A DNA stretch of 64,000 nt from the NCBI RefSeq assembly GCF_025231525.1, contig NZ_CP103057.1, forward strand, positions 1,567,001 through 1,631,000. The letters run 5' to 3'. The stretch comes from Sphingomonas endolithica (GTDB taxonomy: Bacteria > Pseudomonadota > Alphaproteobacteria > Sphingomonadales > Sphingomonadaceae). The notes below the pieces were generated by a model. The model searched no databases. It saw only the letters and a list, made by a program, of their open reading frames with translations, and was not told where the DNA came from. A program made the position numbers and the translations under genes. The stretch's first letter is position 1. Every line of letters starts with the position of its first letter. Shown here one piece after another: positions 17,621 to 25,544 of the stretch.

Positions 17621-19012
17621 GTGCGCGCAAGACTTCTCCGCCTGCCGTTGGACAAGATCTACCTGATATGCGCGCCCCTGCTGTTCGCCTTGGCCTATAT
17701 TCTACCGCCGTTTGCGGCGCCGGATGAGGCAGCGCACTTCTACCGAGCGATCCAGATTTCGCACGGGGAGTTCGCTCCAATGGTGGCGGAGAAAACATAC
17801 AGGCAGGGTGCGGGGGGCGCAGTAGAACAATCGGCATATCGCCTGGTTGATCGTTATTGCGGCATTCCGAATTGGTCATGCGCACTCAAGGTCAGGCCCG
17901 CTCTTTCCGAGATCGTAAGCTACGCTCCCGGACGCGGGCCCGATGCAGCACGGCATGTTCGATCGTTCAGCAACACCGTCGTCTATTTCCCGATCGCACA
18001 TGCAGTGCCGGCGGCGGCGATCGTGGTCGCGCGCGGTCTAGGCTTGAAACCGATAGGATGGCTGTACGCTGGCCGCCTGGCAAACGGCCTGCTGGCAGTC
18101 GTGGCCACCTGGCTAGCGTTGCGCCTTCTGCGAGGACGAGCACCGGCATTGCTTGTTTTCGCAATCGCGACGTTGCCCATGGTGGTGTCAGTCGCGCCAA
18201 CGCTATGCGCCGACTCCAGCGTGATCAGTTGCAGCCTGCTTCTGACGGCCTTGTCTGTCCGCTTGTTCGACAGCGACTTTGGCCGATGGTGGATTTGGCC
18301 CCTGCTGATCCTTGCGGTGTTGTTCGCTGCAGTGGCCAAACTCGCTTACCTACCGCTTGCTGCCATCCCTGCCATCTGTGCGCTGGCCGCGAAGCGCTCG
18401 TGGCGGGTGCTCTCAGGCACGGCATTGATCGTCGGGCTAGCCGTCGCCGTGACACTGGCCTGGTCGATGGTGACGTACCCTTACGTCTACCCCATATCCC
18501 GCCACCTCGATGTCGATGCAGTAGCGCAAACCGCCTACATTCAGGCGCATCCGCTATATTTCCTGTTCGTTCTGCTCAAGTCGATGATTGTTGGAGCGCC
18601 GCGCGCGGTTTTGCTGATGATCGGCTGGAAATTGTCCTCCCTCAGCATATTACTGCCGTGGAGCATCATCGCGCTGCCCGCGCTCACGCTCGCCCTCGCG
18701 GTGTGGCGGTCGGGCATTGATGCACCTGCAGCGCCATGGTTCCGAAGGGTGGTTCTGGCGGTCATATTGAGCGGAACGTGCGCGACGTTCACTTTTCTAT
18801 ATATCCAGAACAGCCCGGTAGGCGCATTTCGGATACATGGGTATCAAGGCAGGTATCTGATCCCGCTTCTGCCATTCTGCGCACTTGTGATCCCGAAAAA
18901 GCTGGCCACGATCGTACCAACTGACGCACGATCGCAGCATCTTGTTGCGGCAGGAGGTATTCTCGCCACTATTTCCGCAACCCTCTTTCTCGCGCTGCGG
19001 AGTTGGGGATGA
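17621..19012 (+). CDS. DUF2142-like polytopic membrane protein
   Basis: 463 residues from a GTG with GGGAAG 9 nt upstream. N-terminal helix, then PFAAPDEAAHFYRA (the PDE/H motif in the first extracytoplasmic loop, as in GT-C-like proteins), a long loop with two Cys (DRYCGIPNWSCAL) and RSFSNTVVYFP. About 9-10 further helices follow, and HGYQGRYLIPLLPF sits before the last helices. This matches DUF2142 proteins, which have a GT-C-like layout and occur in polysaccharide and teichoic-acid loci. Probably a lipid-linked-sugar glycosyltransferase or related membrane enzyme; activity unproven. Confidence 0.75.
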   Translation: MRARLLRLPLDKIYLICAPLLFALAYILPPFAAPDEAAHFYRAIQISHGEFAPMVAEKTYRQGAGGAVEQSAYRLVDRYCGIPNWSCALKVRPALSEIVSYAPGRGPDAARHVRSFSNTVVYFPIAHAVPAAAIVVARGLGLKPIGWLYAGRLANGLLAVVATWLALRLLRGRAPALLVFAIATLPMVVSVAPTLCADSSVISCSLLLTALSVRLFDSDFGRWWIWPLLILAVLFAAVAKLAYLPLAAIPAICALAAKRSWRVLSGTALIVGLAVAVTLAWSMVTYPYVYPISRHLDVDAVAQTAYIQAHPLYFLFVLLKSMIVGAPRAVLLMIGWKLSSLSILLPWSIIALPALTLALAVWRSGIDAPAAPWFRRVVLAVILSGTCATFTFLYIQNSPVGAFRIHGYQGRYLIPLLPFCALVIPKKLATIVPTDARSQHLVAAGGILATISATLFLALRSWG

Positions 19013-19180
19013 CGGCTGGACTCTCCCAGCATGCCGGAACGCCCGAGACTAGGTCCTAACCTGATCATTGCGAAAGGCAGGTAACGCCCAGTAGCAGCCG
19101 TTCGCCAAAGCGTTGAACGCCTGCAAACCTTCGGTATGTTCCCGCCATAGTTCGGGGAGCGGAAGGGGCCAGCCAACGAA

Positions 19181-20059
19181 TCAGGTCGCATAGTCACCTT
19201 CGGCCGCCGCCTTCGGTGTGATGAAAGCCCAAGTCACGCCGGTCAGCGCTGCGAGCACGAACGTCTCTACAAAGAATTGCCCTTCGGCGGCGAAGGCCAG
19301 CCACCAACTGTCCTTGATCCAGAAACTGAATAGGCCGGTTGCGACGATCCGCCCTCTCATCAGCAGTATAAGCAGGACGAACAGCGCGATACGACGAAAC
19401 TTCGACCCTTTAAGAACCGGCCACAAAAGGTAGATGATAATGAACGAGGAAATGGTCGGCTCTATGAACATGCCATAAATATATTTGTAAACGTAAATTC
19501 CGTACGGCATCGTGTGTACTTCAGGCGCCTCAGACAGGTGCAACGTGGCGCTGACTAGATCCGCAATGAACTTCAGCACCGGCAGCAGTCCAAAATAGCC
19601 GATGGCACTTGCAATAACGACCGCCGCAAGTGTTGGGACAGACCGATCCGATCCGACCTTTCGGGCTATGACGACCGCGATGGCACCGCTGTAAAACGAC
19701 AACAGCGCGTTAGGCAGGCGGGTCATCAGCAGGTAGACCCAGCGCAGGTCGATCCACCCATCGGAGACGATGTTGTCGACGACTATAACGCGCAGCGTTT
19801 CCTGCAGGAGAACCACCAGCAAGCCAAAGAACGCGGCAGCAAGATAGGTATTATGCCGATCGAAATACCAGCTTGCCAGACGGCAAACGTACACCATCGC
19901 GCCAAGCCGTACGACTTGCCCGACATACCTAGCCCAAGGAGGGGCGTCTCCGTCGTTAGGATAGGGGATCCCGAGGTGCGCGATGGCGAGGTCGTGTGAT
20001 CCCAACGCGAGGAATGCCGTGATAATCATCCCGATCGCGAGGATAGTAGAGTTTCTCAC
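19181..20059 (-). CDS. Hypothetical integral membrane protein
   Basis: 292 residues from a GTG at 20059 (VRNSTILAIG), with no strong ribosome site. It has about eight hydrophobic helices, separated by short polar loops such as GIPYPNDGDAPPWARY and HTMPYGIYVYKYIYG. No conserved catalytic motif and no family recognised. Base composition is clearly more AT-rich than the flanking core genes, in keeping with the accessory island. It is divergent from the small-ORF cassette. Confidence 0.6.
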   Translation of the reverse strand: MRNSTILAIGMIITAFLALGSHDLAIAHLGIPYPNDGDAPPWARYVGQVVRLGAMVYVCRLASWYFDRHNTYLAAAFFGLLVVLLQETLRVIVVDNIVSDGWIDLRWVYLLMTRLPNALLSFYSGAIAVVIARKVGSDRSVPTLAAVVIASAIGYFGLLPVLKFIADLVSATLHLSEAPEVHTMPYGIYVYKYIYGMFIEPTISSFIIIYLLWPVLKGSKFRRIALFVLLILLMRGRIVATGLFSFWIKDSWWLAFAAEGQFFVETFVLAALTGVTWAFITPKAAAEGDYAT

Positions 20060-20201
20060 GGTCAAGCCCGTTGCGCGGTGCTTGTGGCACTTGCTGCGAT
20101 GCGACGGCGGCAAGCGGGCGGACTGCAGTCGTCGGCTGCTCGCCAGCTTGGACGCGCAATATACCGAACTGCTGATCGCCATCACGACCAAGTGGAGCGT
20201 G

Positions 20202-20468
20202 ATGCTCATGTTCGCCGGCATGATCCTACTTGGTCTAGGCCTTTCGTTCGGCAGCGTTGGTGATGTGGTGCAGCTGGTGTCCAAGTTCCCCGGCCGGTGG
20301 GCGGGCTTCGATCGTGGCATGGATCTAGTAGGTGCGGTGTTCATGTGCACCGGCATGGCATCGATCCACGCGGCCGTGACGAAGCGGCGCTCGATCAGCC
20401 TATTCGTCAGCTTGGGGTTTGCCGTGATGGGCGTCGGTATCGGCGTGGTCACGGCGGTGCGGCCATGA
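20202..20468 (+). CDS. Small membrane protein (first ORF of overlapping cassette)
   Basis: 88 residues from the ATG at 20202, with GTGGAG just upstream; the frame is open further upstream, so the start is uncertain. Three hydrophobic segments (MLMFAGMILLGLGL, GMDLVGAVFMCTGMASIHA and LFVSLGFAVMGVGIGVV) separated by short polar stretches. Size, topology and ATGA coupling to the next ORF recall phage holin-type genes, but no homology is established. Confidence 0.45.
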   Translation: MLMFAGMILLGLGLSFGSVGDVVQLVSKFPGRWAGFDRGMDLVGAVFMCTGMASIHAAVTKRRSISLFVSLGFAVMGVGIGVVTAVRP

Positions 20469-20784
20469 ATATCCGAGATAGCTGGCCCGCCTTTGCCCTG
20501 ATGGTGTTCGCCGTCGCGTCCGGCCAGATCGGCAGGCTGGGCCAGAAGTACGAGCGCGGGATAGAGATCGGCCGCAAGCAGGTCATTGTCGAGTTGACGA
20601 TGCTGCCTTCGGCTCGGTTGGTGGCGCCGCGGCGGTCGAAGGGCACTGGCCTTGGTGGGCGGTGATCGCGGCTGGCATTTGCGCCGGCTGGGGCGGCTTC
20701 GGCACGTTCCGTTTGCTCGCCGCTGCCGGAAGAACTGCGCTGCAGCAGGCCATCGTCGTGAAGAGCGATAGCCCGGAGCCCTAA
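20465..20784 (+). pseudogene. Small two-helix membrane protein read in two overlapping frames, probably frameshifted
   Basis: An ORF starts at ATG 20465 (overlapping the previous stop as ATGA), gives MNIRDSWPAFALMVFAVASG and ends at 20665. A second frame, open well upstream and continuing from 20662 (GTGA overlap) to TAA 20784, encodes GHWPWWAVIAAGICAGWGGF and a short tail. Joined, they would make a ~106-residue protein with two helices. That suggests a 1-nt shift near 20,605-20,630, although two real overlapping genes are also possible. Holin-like appearance only. Confidence 0.4.
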
Positions 20785-20896
20785 AGGCGACCCGCCCGAC
20801 AGCTTGAATACCGAACGGGCCGCCCCTGTTCGGCAGCGCAGCCGGGTGGGGTTGCCGCGCTGCCAGGCAGCATCTGATCACCGCGTTTTACTGAAA

Positions 20897-21055
20897 TCAA
20901 CACCGGAGTATCAATATGACGACGGCAATAGTAGCGACATCGAGATCCGTCGCGGTCAGACCGCTTGGCTCATGGATAAGGGCAGCAAGTTGCTGCGCCG
21001 ACCGGAACGCCTTCAGCCGCGTCAGGGCGGTATCTAGCGCTGCTTTGTCGATCAT
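20897..21055 (-). CDS. Possible 52-residue small protein
   Basis: ATG at 21055, MIDKAALDTALTRLKAF, an amphipathic helix followed by a hydrophobic segment ATIAVVILILRC at the very C-terminus. Amino-acid use looks protein-like, but there is no ribosome site. The abrupt end may mean a truncated gene. The rest of the 398-bp gap 20,785-21,182 shows nothing else except the terminator hairpin. Confidence 0.25.
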   Translation of the reverse strand: MIDKAALDTALTRLKAFRSAQQLAALIHEPSGLTATDLDVATIAVVILILRC

Positions 21056-21130
21056 ACATGCGCGATGCGCCTAATTGACGGAGTCCGCAACGTGCCCGGC
21101 GGTGTTCTAACAAACTCAGAGCACAGCAGA

Positions 21131-21158
21131 AAGCCGCCAGCCTTTCGGCCAGCGGCTT
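21131..21158 (-). terminator. Terminator hairpin after first PEPxxWA-CTERM gene
   Basis: AAGCCGC/GCGGCTT stem with a GCC/GGC upper part and a CA/CA internal mismatch. On the minus strand it is followed by TTTCTG. It lies 24 nt after the stop codon and is almost the same sequence as the hairpin at 22323-22356. Confidence 0.65.
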
Positions 21159-21182
21159 CTCTATCGCGTGACGAAGTGATGC

Positions 21183-21971
21183 TTATGCGTAGCTGACAGT
21201 CGTCTTGACCGCACTACGACGACGCATGGCAAAGCCGACCGCGCCCATGCCAAGGATCATCATGGCCCAGGTCGCGGGCTCAGGAACGGCGCCGGTGGGA
21301 GTCACCGACAAACCTGCGATCTTGAAACCATCATTTCTCTGGTTGAGAGCAGCCGACACCAGCCAGACCGAGGCTGAACTGGTAGTTCCAAGCTTGGTCG
21401 TGCCTGAAGAACCAGTCCCTGGAAGCGCCGTGAAGATACTTTCGTTGAAGCTTGCGCTAGATAGATTAATGTTCGCGAGCAAGGAAGGCGCACCGAAGAT
21501 GTTAGAGGTGTCGGCCCAAAAAGCGGCATCGCTGTCGCAGCAACCGATCCCGCTTATCCCGTAGACGTTGCGCGCTAAACTGTCGATCGTCACGTCCTTG
21601 TTGAACTGAAGCATCACGAAGTCAGCGCCGGCACCGAGCCCCTTGTTGTCGATCTGATGCGAGCCGTCGAATGCATTATCGGTGCCGTAGATCACTCCCA
21701 AGCCCGCATTTGACCAGAAGCCAAGTTGTGCGCGAGAGATCGAATCCGTCGTTATCGCAGAGGTGTTGCTGTCGTTAGCGTGCCAAGCGGTCGCCTTTAC
21801 GGACAGCGATCCGTCGTCGGACGCGAAGGTGTAAGAGCCAACACCGACCATCGACGTGGTGCCCTTGTTGGTAAAGGTAAATACCGTAGCCGCCGACGCT
21901 GACTGGGCAACAAACAGCGCGCTGACCACGGTGGCCCCCAGCGAGATGGCGCGCACAATAGAATGGATCAT
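21183..21971 (-). CDS. PEPxxWA-CTERM sorting-domain protein
   Basis: 262 residues. Signal peptide (1 to about 27, ending QSASA), a secreted beta-rich domain of about 200 residues (TVFTFTNKGTTSMVGVG, CCDSDAAFWAD, SSASVWLVSAALNQRNDGF) and a C-terminal tripartite signal PEPATWAMMILGMGAVGFAMRRR. That tail is recognised by an archaeosortase/exosortase-type sorting system and is typical of exopolysaccharide-associated surface proteins. No exosortase gene is visible here. The body is of unknown function; the same tail and terminator recur in the gene at 22380-23159. Confidence 0.85.
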   Translation of the reverse strand: MIHSIVRAISLGATVVSALFVAQSASAATVFTFTNKGTTSMVGVGSYTFASDDGSLSVKATAWHANDSNTSAITTDSISRAQLGFWSNAGLGVIYGTDNAFDGSHQIDNKGLGAGADFVMLQFNKDVTIDSLARNVYGISGIGCCDSDAAFWADTSNIFGAPSLLANINLSSASFNESIFTALPGTGSSGTTKLGTTSSASVWLVSAALNQRNDGFKIAGLSVTPTGAVPEPATWAMMILGMGAVGFAMRRRSAVKTTVSYA

Positions 21972-22322
21972 GAGAGGCCCCCTTAATTAGAATTGCTGCT
22001 TTTGACTGCTCACAACGACTTACTGTGGCCGTCGATATCTTAGCAACTCCGGTAAGGTCTCGTTAACCTTCTTTATTACATTTAGGGACAGCGAAGCGTT
22101 TGGACAACGCGGTTCTGTCCCACCATGGGTCATCTTACCCGCTGCTCATGTTGGCTGCGAAATGGATACTGCACGGCAGGCGCGCGGGAGGTGTTCGTCG
22201 TTTCGATATGATCGATGTCGAGACGACTTACACGATCGCCACGGGCAGCGGCTGGTCGGGGACGCGATCTGGAGAGTTAATCTTCTCAAACTTTGGGATC
22301 AGGCTGACAGCTTGCCTAAAGC
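21972..22322. other. Intergenic region between the two PEPxxWA-CTERM genes
   Basis: 351 bp, AT-richer than average, containing the promoter side of the 21183-21971 gene. The short open frames in it show no protein-like composition and no ribosome sites; I see no gene here. Confidence 0.5.
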
Positions 22323-22356
22323 AAAAAGCCGCCAGCCTCTCGGCCAGCGGCTCTTT
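22323..22356 (-). terminator. Intrinsic terminator after second PEPxxWA-CTERM gene
   Basis: On the minus strand: AAAAG, then AGCCGC-CA-GCC stem pairing with its complement, then a CTTTTTGC U-run. It lies 24 nt downstream of the stop at 22380. A-runs on the other side make it usable in both directions. Confidence 0.75.
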
Positions 22357-22379
22357 TCTGCCTCGCTGAGGCGAAGTGC

Positions 22380-23159
22380 TTACGCGGCGGCGATCGCGCG
22401 CACCTTGTTGGTGAAGTTCACCTCGGAAACCTTCATGCGGCGACGCATCGCGAAACCGATTGCGCCCATGCCGAGGATCATCATCGCCCAGGTCGCAGGC
22501 TCAGGGACAGCAGGCGTTACGGCGTTGGTTTCGAAGTTATAGGTGGTGCTACCGCTGGTGGTGGACAATGTCACATTATCGGCAAACGCGTGATAGCCCG
22601 AGCCAGCGCCGCTGCCATGACCAACGCTGATGCCGATCACATCCCAGCCAGACCTTGCTGATGCCCAATCAGCAATGGTCATGCCGTTGTTTTCATTTTG
22701 CCCACGCAGATAGAACTTGCTGTCGGCCGTAGTGGAATACCACGTGTCAGGAACCGTCTGGTCGCCATAGACGCCGTTATAAGCACCTTCCCAGATCAAC
22801 TCGCCAACTGATAGGCCGCTTTTGATGAACAAGCGGAGCGCCGGGGTATAGTCGACGTTAAGACCGCCTGCGGAATCGCCAGCCAAGCGCCAGTCGAAGG
22901 TGAGCGCGTTGACGCCGCCAAATGAGGTGATCTTCGGCGAGAGGAAATTTGTCCCGCCCAATTGGAAGCGGCTAGCATCGCCCTTCAGCTCGAGAGACCC
23001 GTTGCCGTTCCGGTCCTCCGTCGCGGTAATGGCAGCCGCAGTCGTTCCACCGGTCGTGCGCTTCCAAGAAGTGTCGGTCGGCTTGACGATAATCTCGGCG
23101 GCCTGAACCGATGTAGCGCCGAAGGCCAAACTCAGGCCGATAATCAACAACTTCTTCAT
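22380..23159 (-). CDS. PEPxxWA-CTERM sorting-domain protein (second paralog)
   Basis: 259 residues. Signal peptide (1-20, ending SVQA), a beta-sandwich-like secreted domain (DRNGNGSLELKGDASRF, INALTFDWRLAG-type strands, DVIGISVGHGSG, HAFADNVTLS) and the same PEPATWAMMILGMGAIGFAMRRR tail, then a 20-residue basic extension. The body differs from its neighbour, so only tail and terminator are shared. The strand pattern suggests a carbohydrate-binding or PEP-CTERM beta-sandwich module. GGAGG-type ribosome site just upstream of ATG. Confidence 0.87.
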   Translation of the reverse strand: MKKLLIIGLSLAFGATSVQAAEIIVKPTDTSWKRTTGGTTAAAITATEDRNGNGSLELKGDASRFQLGGTNFLSPKITSFGGVNALTFDWRLAGDSAGGLNVDYTPALRLFIKSGLSVGELIWEGAYNGVYGDQTVPDTWYSTTADSKFYLRGQNENNGMTIADWASARSGWDVIGISVGHGSGAGSGYHAFADNVTLSTTSGSTTYNFETNAVTPAVPEPATWAMMILGMGAIGFAMRRRMKVSEVNFTNKVRAIAAA

Positions 23160-23336
23160 GGAAGACCTCCCCGTTTCTAAACTGTCGGGGCGACTATGTG
23201 ATTAACGCGATGTTAACAAGTCAGCATTGCTAGCGTGTGTCGTCGTGGGACATTAAGCAGTGCTCAAAGCAGCACCGGCCAGTACCTACGAGGATTCGGA
23301 TCAGCGTGTCGCGTAGCACGTCCGGGGTCGGCGGGG

Positions 23337-23501
23337 TCACCGGCGTCTCACCTTGATCTTCATCTCACGGGCGCGTCCGAGAACCGCAGCCGGCGTTCGC
23401 TGGAGCCGACGCGCGATCGTGGCGACGTCGGCGTTCTCTTTTACTAAGGTGCTTAGCAAAGCGATGTCTTCATCGCTCCACGCCATGCCCAATCGCGTCA
23501 T
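23337..23501 (-). CDS. Small SANT/HTH-like DNA-binding protein
   Basis: 54 residues starting at the ATG that overlaps the previous stop by ATGA. MAWSDEDIALLSTLV, then TIARRLQRTPAAVLGRARE and a basic KIKVRRR tail. This has the Trp-acidic start and the Arg-rich recognition helix of a Myb/SANT-like or SWIRM-type small HTH. Likely binds DNA; target unknown. Forms a two-gene unit with the YozE-like gene. Confidence 0.6.
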   Translation of the reverse strand: MTRLGMAWSDEDIALLSTLVKENADVATIARRLQRTPAAVLGRAREMKIKVRRR

Positions 23502-23746
23502 CCGTTGAGGCTCTGCCAATCCGCCTCGGCATCATCGATCGCCTGGAACACGTCGCCGTCCGCCTGTTGCTTACGCAGGTGGGCACGCACCGCCTCAGGG
23601 TCGCCATCCTTGGGGAACGTGCGATCGGCGCGAGCAGCGCCGGCCAGATCGTCCACCCAGTCGCCGCGGTCGCGCTGGACGAGCAGCCACCGGCCGAACG
23701 TCTCGCGCTTGGCGAGGTAGCTTGCCGGGTCGTTGGTGTCTGGCAC
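23498..23746 (-). CDS. YozE SAM-like-fold small protein
   Basis: 82 residues. FGRWLLVQRDRGDWVDDLAGAARADRTFPKDGD matches the YozE family pattern (F..WL..Q..R.D..GDLA.D...D..FP). A helical C-terminus DGDVFQAIDDAEADWQ follows. Function of the family is unknown. Coupled by ATGA to the small HTH gene, so the two products may work together. Confidence 0.6.
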   Translation of the reverse strand: MPDTNDPASYLAKRETFGRWLLVQRDRGDWVDDLAGAARADRTFPKDGDPEAVRAHLRKQQADGDVFQAIDDAEADWQSLNG

Positions 23747-23763
23747 GACTATCTCAGTTCACG

Positions 23764-24258
23764 TTAGACGTCGAAGATTGAGCGTGGTGGCTCGGGCGGC
23801 TTGCAGATCTTCAACAAGCCACCCCTGGGCTTGAGGATCTTCTGATCTAAATTCAGTAGTGCTTTATCGAATGTGTGGAACTCTGATGCGTCGGCAACGA
23901 CTGCGGTCGCGATGTGGATGGCATCCGGCGGTCTAAGTCCTGCATGCCCCGCTTGCATCAATTCGCGACCCAGCGTCCCAACGTAGCGATCTACCGAGAC
24001 GACCAGGATATAATCGTTGCGAAAGAAGTCGGCTAACGTGTCGGCATCCTCCCCTCTGACGGCCGTGTCTTTGCAGACCTCAGTCAAAGACAAGCCTGAC
24101 GTGGCGATCTCTATCTGCTTTTTCCGCGCAAGTTCGATATCATGATTGCATCGCCGACTGCGGTCCTCAGTGCCTCCGCCCTTAATCGGCACGACCTCTT
24201 GGATGATGGTAGCGATCCACGTGCAGGCGTCCCACGATACCCGCCTAGGCTTCGCCAT
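23764..24258 (-). CDS. PIN-domain nuclease (VapC-like)
   Basis: 164 residues from the ATG at 24258 (an earlier start at 24273 is possible). The acidic PIN residues are in place: Asp10 in SWDACTWI, Glu60 in SLTEVC, Asp112 in PPDAIHIATA and Asp131 in FHTFDKALL. This is the order expected of a metal-dependent RNase such as a VapC toxin. It overlaps by 14 nt a 55-codon ORF, which in turn overlaps a 233-residue protein gene; all three are on the minus strand. Slightly longer than classic VapC (130-140) because of an insertion around residues 24-50. Confidence 0.8.
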   Translation of the reverse strand: MAKPRRVSWDACTWIATIIQEVVPIKGGGTEDRSRRCNHDIELARKKQIEIATSGLSLTEVCKDTAVRGEDADTLADFFRNDYILVVSVDRYVGTLGRELMQAGHAGLRPPDAIHIATAVVADASEFHTFDKALLNLDQKILKPRGGLLKICKPPEPPRSIFDV

Positions 24259-24412
24259 TCCGTACCTTCTCAAGATATTGCTCGGACGTTAGGCCCTGAG
24301 TGTAATTCTTGTCGATTATGTCACTGAGTTGCGGCAGGGCAGCGTTGTCCTCGGCAAAGTCAAGGCGCTCGATTTCAGCTTGGCTAAGTTGCCCAACGTT
24401 ACGAAATCGCAA
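24245..24412 (-). CDS. Small protein between the PIN nuclease and the 233-residue protein, candidate antitoxin
   Basis: 55 residues from a TTG at 24412: MRFRNVGQLSQAEIERLDFAE at the start, LPQLSDIIDKNY in the middle and an acidic/basic tail ending VRNGEA. It overlaps the upstream gene by 14 nt and the PIN gene by 14 nt. Size, position and predicted helices suit an antitoxin or adaptor, but it has no recognisable AbrB, RHH or Phd motif. The frame is open further upstream without a usual start codon. Confidence 0.5.
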   Translation of the reverse strand: MRFRNVGQLSQAEIERLDFAEDNAALPQLSDIIDKNYTQGLTSEQYLEKVRNGEA

Positions 24413-25100
24413 GATGCCAACAGCCGTGACCCGGCGGTTTCGCCATACGAAATTTTGCCACTGGTTCTTGCTCTACGTCGCGCAATGCCTGCCCCTTAAG
24501 CATGCATCGTATATCGGCACCGGTAACGCGATTTTTGACAACGATATATGGTCGGCCCCAGCCATCCGTCCCAACGTTCTGAATGTAGCCCTCAAAACTG
24601 CCTAATTCTAGGTAGGGGTGTATTGAGTCGGAGGTGCGCACAGCCTCCAAGTTCCGAACCGCGGCTATCGCGTTGACGGTTCTCATTTGCACCAGTTCTT
24701 CAGTGCCGTTGCCAACGCTAGTGGCTGCTAGACGATTAGTTATACGGCGGGTGAAGCGATCTGCGACCTCAAGGACATTATCCGTAAAATGCAGCGGCCG
24801 CACATCATTGGCCTGCATCTGCACCAGCCCTGCAATGACCGCGTCCCGCGCCTTCATCGCGACATCTTCACCTTGAGCGAAGCCGATTGCAGGTATCGCC
24901 TCTACGGTGACACGTGCCGGACTGTTTTTGGTCAATCCGACGACGCGCCAGTCAAATCGCTCCACATCATCTCCGGAAATCGAGGCCGCAACCCCGTTCA
25001 CCATCTCGAAGAAGTCTTGGATTTGATCGATAAGGTCGCTGAGCAGCGGTGCGTCGTCTGCGGTCCGGCCGGAGATGCTAAGTTCGACAGTGGTGGTCAC
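24399..25100 (-). CDS. Hypothetical protein heading the PIN-nuclease unit
   Basis: 233 residues from a GTG at 25100 with GGGAGG 7 nt upstream (the nearby ATG would leave only 1 nt). N-terminal mixed alpha/beta region (TTTVELSISGRT, LIDQIQDFFEMVNGV, RFDWRVVGLTKNSPARVTVEAIP), a helical middle, and a C-terminal small beta-barrel-like part: YLELGSFEGYIQNVG, RPYIVVKNRVTGADIRCML. The last part resembles OB-like segments in hypotheticals I associate with PIN-domain partners (memory only). No catalytic motif seen. Probably the third component of the module. Confidence 0.6.
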   Translation of the reverse strand: MTTTVELSISGRTADDAPLLSDLIDQIQDFFEMVNGVAASISGDDVERFDWRVVGLTKNSPARVTVEAIPAIGFAQGEDVAMKARDAVIAGLVQMQANDVRPLHFTDNVLEVADRFTRRITNRLAATSVGNGTEELVQMRTVNAIAAVRNLEAVRTSDSIHPYLELGSFEGYIQNVGTDGWGRPYIVVKNRVTGADIRCMLKGQALRDVEQEPVAKFRMAKPPGHGCWHLAIS

Positions 25101-25337
25101 CGACATCCCTCCCATCTGCGTCGCCGTGCGCACTATATGGACGATATAATTGAGGCGGAGTAAAGGCATTCTGCGCGCCGGAGGATCACGTACGCCTACC
25201 CTCTCAGCATACCCCCCGCGCCGCCATGATCCCCTTCAGGGCGGTCGAAGGCGGGTTCGCGCCCGTCGTCATGCCGATCGTCCAGTTGGCCCGTGGCTGG
25301 CGTCCAGCAGGCGTCCGGTGCGCGGCCTAAGCGGGCC

Positions 25338-25529
25338 TTAGTGTTCAATCCTACGTTGATGCACCGCCTGCATAATTTTGACGACGCGCAGCCATCGAGG
25401 GAGTGCCTGGTGCTTGCCTTCAGCGACTAGCCACCTCGCATGAGCGATTGCCGCGTTCGGCCAATCATCACCATGGGCCTGGATAAACGCGAGGCCGTCA
25501 GCCCACAGGTTGCTTGTCTCGTCGATCAT
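25338..25529 (-). CDS. Small hypothetical protein downstream of the integrase
   Basis: 63 residues, MIDETSNLWADGLAFIQAHG, then AIAHARWLVAEGKHQALPRWLRVVKIM. It is helical, with composition like the small DUF6961-type proteins of sphingomonads (uncertain memory). It starts 15 nt after the integrase stop on the same strand. The upstream 25,101-25,337 gap shows no convincing gene. Confidence 0.5.
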   Translation of the reverse strand: MIDETSNLWADGLAFIQAHGDDWPNAAIAHARWLVAEGKHQALPRWLRVVKIMQAVHQRRIEH

Positions 25530-25544
25530 GTAGCAGGCGCCCGC

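Noticed and set aside
15809..20060. Left att site matching the tRNA-Tyr 3' end
   Set aside because: I looked for GGCTGGATTCGAACC-like sequence and found only short partial matches such as GGCTGGA near 19,013; not enough to call.
20804..21037. 77-residue plus-strand frame in the island
   Set aside because: No ribosome site and shadow-like composition; the opposite strand has the more protein-like 52-residue frame.
22100..22369. Plus-strand frames between the PEPxxWA-CTERM genes
   Set aside because: They run through the terminator hairpin and show no conserved-looking segment.
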